Shown piece by piece: positions 63,707-64,000 of a stretch of DNA of 64,000 nucleotides. The position numbers and the translations under genes are program-made. Under the pieces are notes generated by a model. It had not been told where the DNA came from. It was given only the letters and a program-made list of their open reading frames with translations, and did not search any database. Source of the stretch: Phosphoribacter sp037045055. GTDB lineage: Bacteria > Actinomycetota > Actinomycetes > Actinomycetales > Dermatophilaceae. Position 1 is the stretch's first letter, and the number at the start of each line of letters is the position of its first letter. The stretch is taken from positions 496,001 through 560,000 of the forward strand of contig JBAOHJ010000001.1 in the NCBI GenBank assembly GCA_037045055.1, given 5' to 3'.

Positions 63707-64000
63707 ATGCCCATCGACCTGGACGAGATCGTCGCCATCGACACCCACGTGCACATCGAGGTCGACGACGACGGCCACCTGTCGCTGCCGCAGTCCTACC
63801 TGGACTGGTCGGCGACGTACTTCCACTCCGGCGCCCCCCGCACCCCCACCGCCGACGAGATCGCGCAGTACTACCGCGAGCGCAAGATCGCCGCCGTGGT
63901 GTTCAGTGTCGACGTCGAGCTGTCCATGGGCCAGCCGCGCATCGCCAACGAGTTCGTCGCCGAGGCCGCGGCCCGCAACTCCGACGTGCTCATCCCGTTC
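63707..64000 (+). CDS. Amidohydrolase family protein, 5' part (cut by window end)
   Basis: The frame from ATG 63707 runs open to the window edge, 98 codons. AAGGAGG at 63696-63702 is a strong ribosome-binding site. The sequence AIDTHVHIEVD near residue 10 carries the HxH metal motif that opens amidohydrolase/decarboxylase-type TIM barrels (ACMSD-like amidohydrolase 2 group). The following SYLDWSATYFHSGAPRTPTADEIAQYY is consistent with that group. The rest lies outside the window. Confidence 0.78.
   Translation, partial: MPIDLDEIVAIDTHVHIEVDDDGHLSLPQSYLDWSATYFHSGAPRTPTADEIAQYYRERKIAAVVFSVDVELSMGQPRIANEFVAEAAARNSDVLIPF

Overview
The window comes from the chromosome of a high-GC actinobacterium. 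Evidence for this is the very GC-rich codon use with many GTG starts, the actinobacterial proteins RbpA, WhiA and OpcA, mycothiol-type enzymes, and gene order. The gene order resembles Micrococcales such as Intrasporangiaceae, but that placement is inference. No rRNA, tRNA, CRISPR array, integrase or insertion sequence was recognised.

Layout. 1-5800: a NarL-type response regulator, a small secreted protein, a two-gene ABC exporter, heme A synthase (ctaA) and an OmpR-type two-component pair. 5800-8050: ccdA, a thioredoxin-like lipoprotein and heme O synthase (ctaB). 8200-15150: the pentose phosphate operon tkt-tal-zwf-opcA-pgl. 15140-24110, minus strand: rbpA, secG, tpiA-pgk-gap, whiA-yvcK-rapZ and uvrC, with yvcK frameshifted. 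24140-30590: a Rieske lipoprotein and a branched-chain amino-acid ABC importer. 30650-46550: uvrA, small enzymes, a 47/48-bp tandem repeat, terC, feoABC with an iron box, uvrB, coaE and a PIG-L deacetylase. 46570-53520: corA, cbbR and a Calvin-cycle operon cbbF-P-L-S-X with red-type (form IC/ID) RuBisCO and its activase. 53550-64000: a small AraC/VOC operon, rpsA, a frameshifted MFS-USP fusion, a methyltransferase, polA, a thioesterase and the start of an amidohydrolase.

How the genes fit together. RuBisCO, phosphoribulokinase, an FBPase-like protein, transketolase, PGK, GAPDH and TPI are all in this window, so most of a Calvin cycle can be drawn from it. The CO2-specific genes sit together between coaE and rpsA, which are neighbours in many actinobacteria (for example Mycobacterium tuberculosis). 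That suggests the cbb block was inserted into a housekeeping polA-rpsA-coaE-uvrB-uvrA neighbourhood. The FBPase-like protein lacks several canonical metal-binding motifs.

Two window-wide patterns stand out. The word GTATGCC (complement GGCATAC) occurs at least 60 times, inside and outside genes. At least 15 genes, including polA, uvrA, uvrB and uvrC, have a TANNNT -10 element exactly 6-7 bases before the start codon, which marks leaderless transcripts and fixes their starts.
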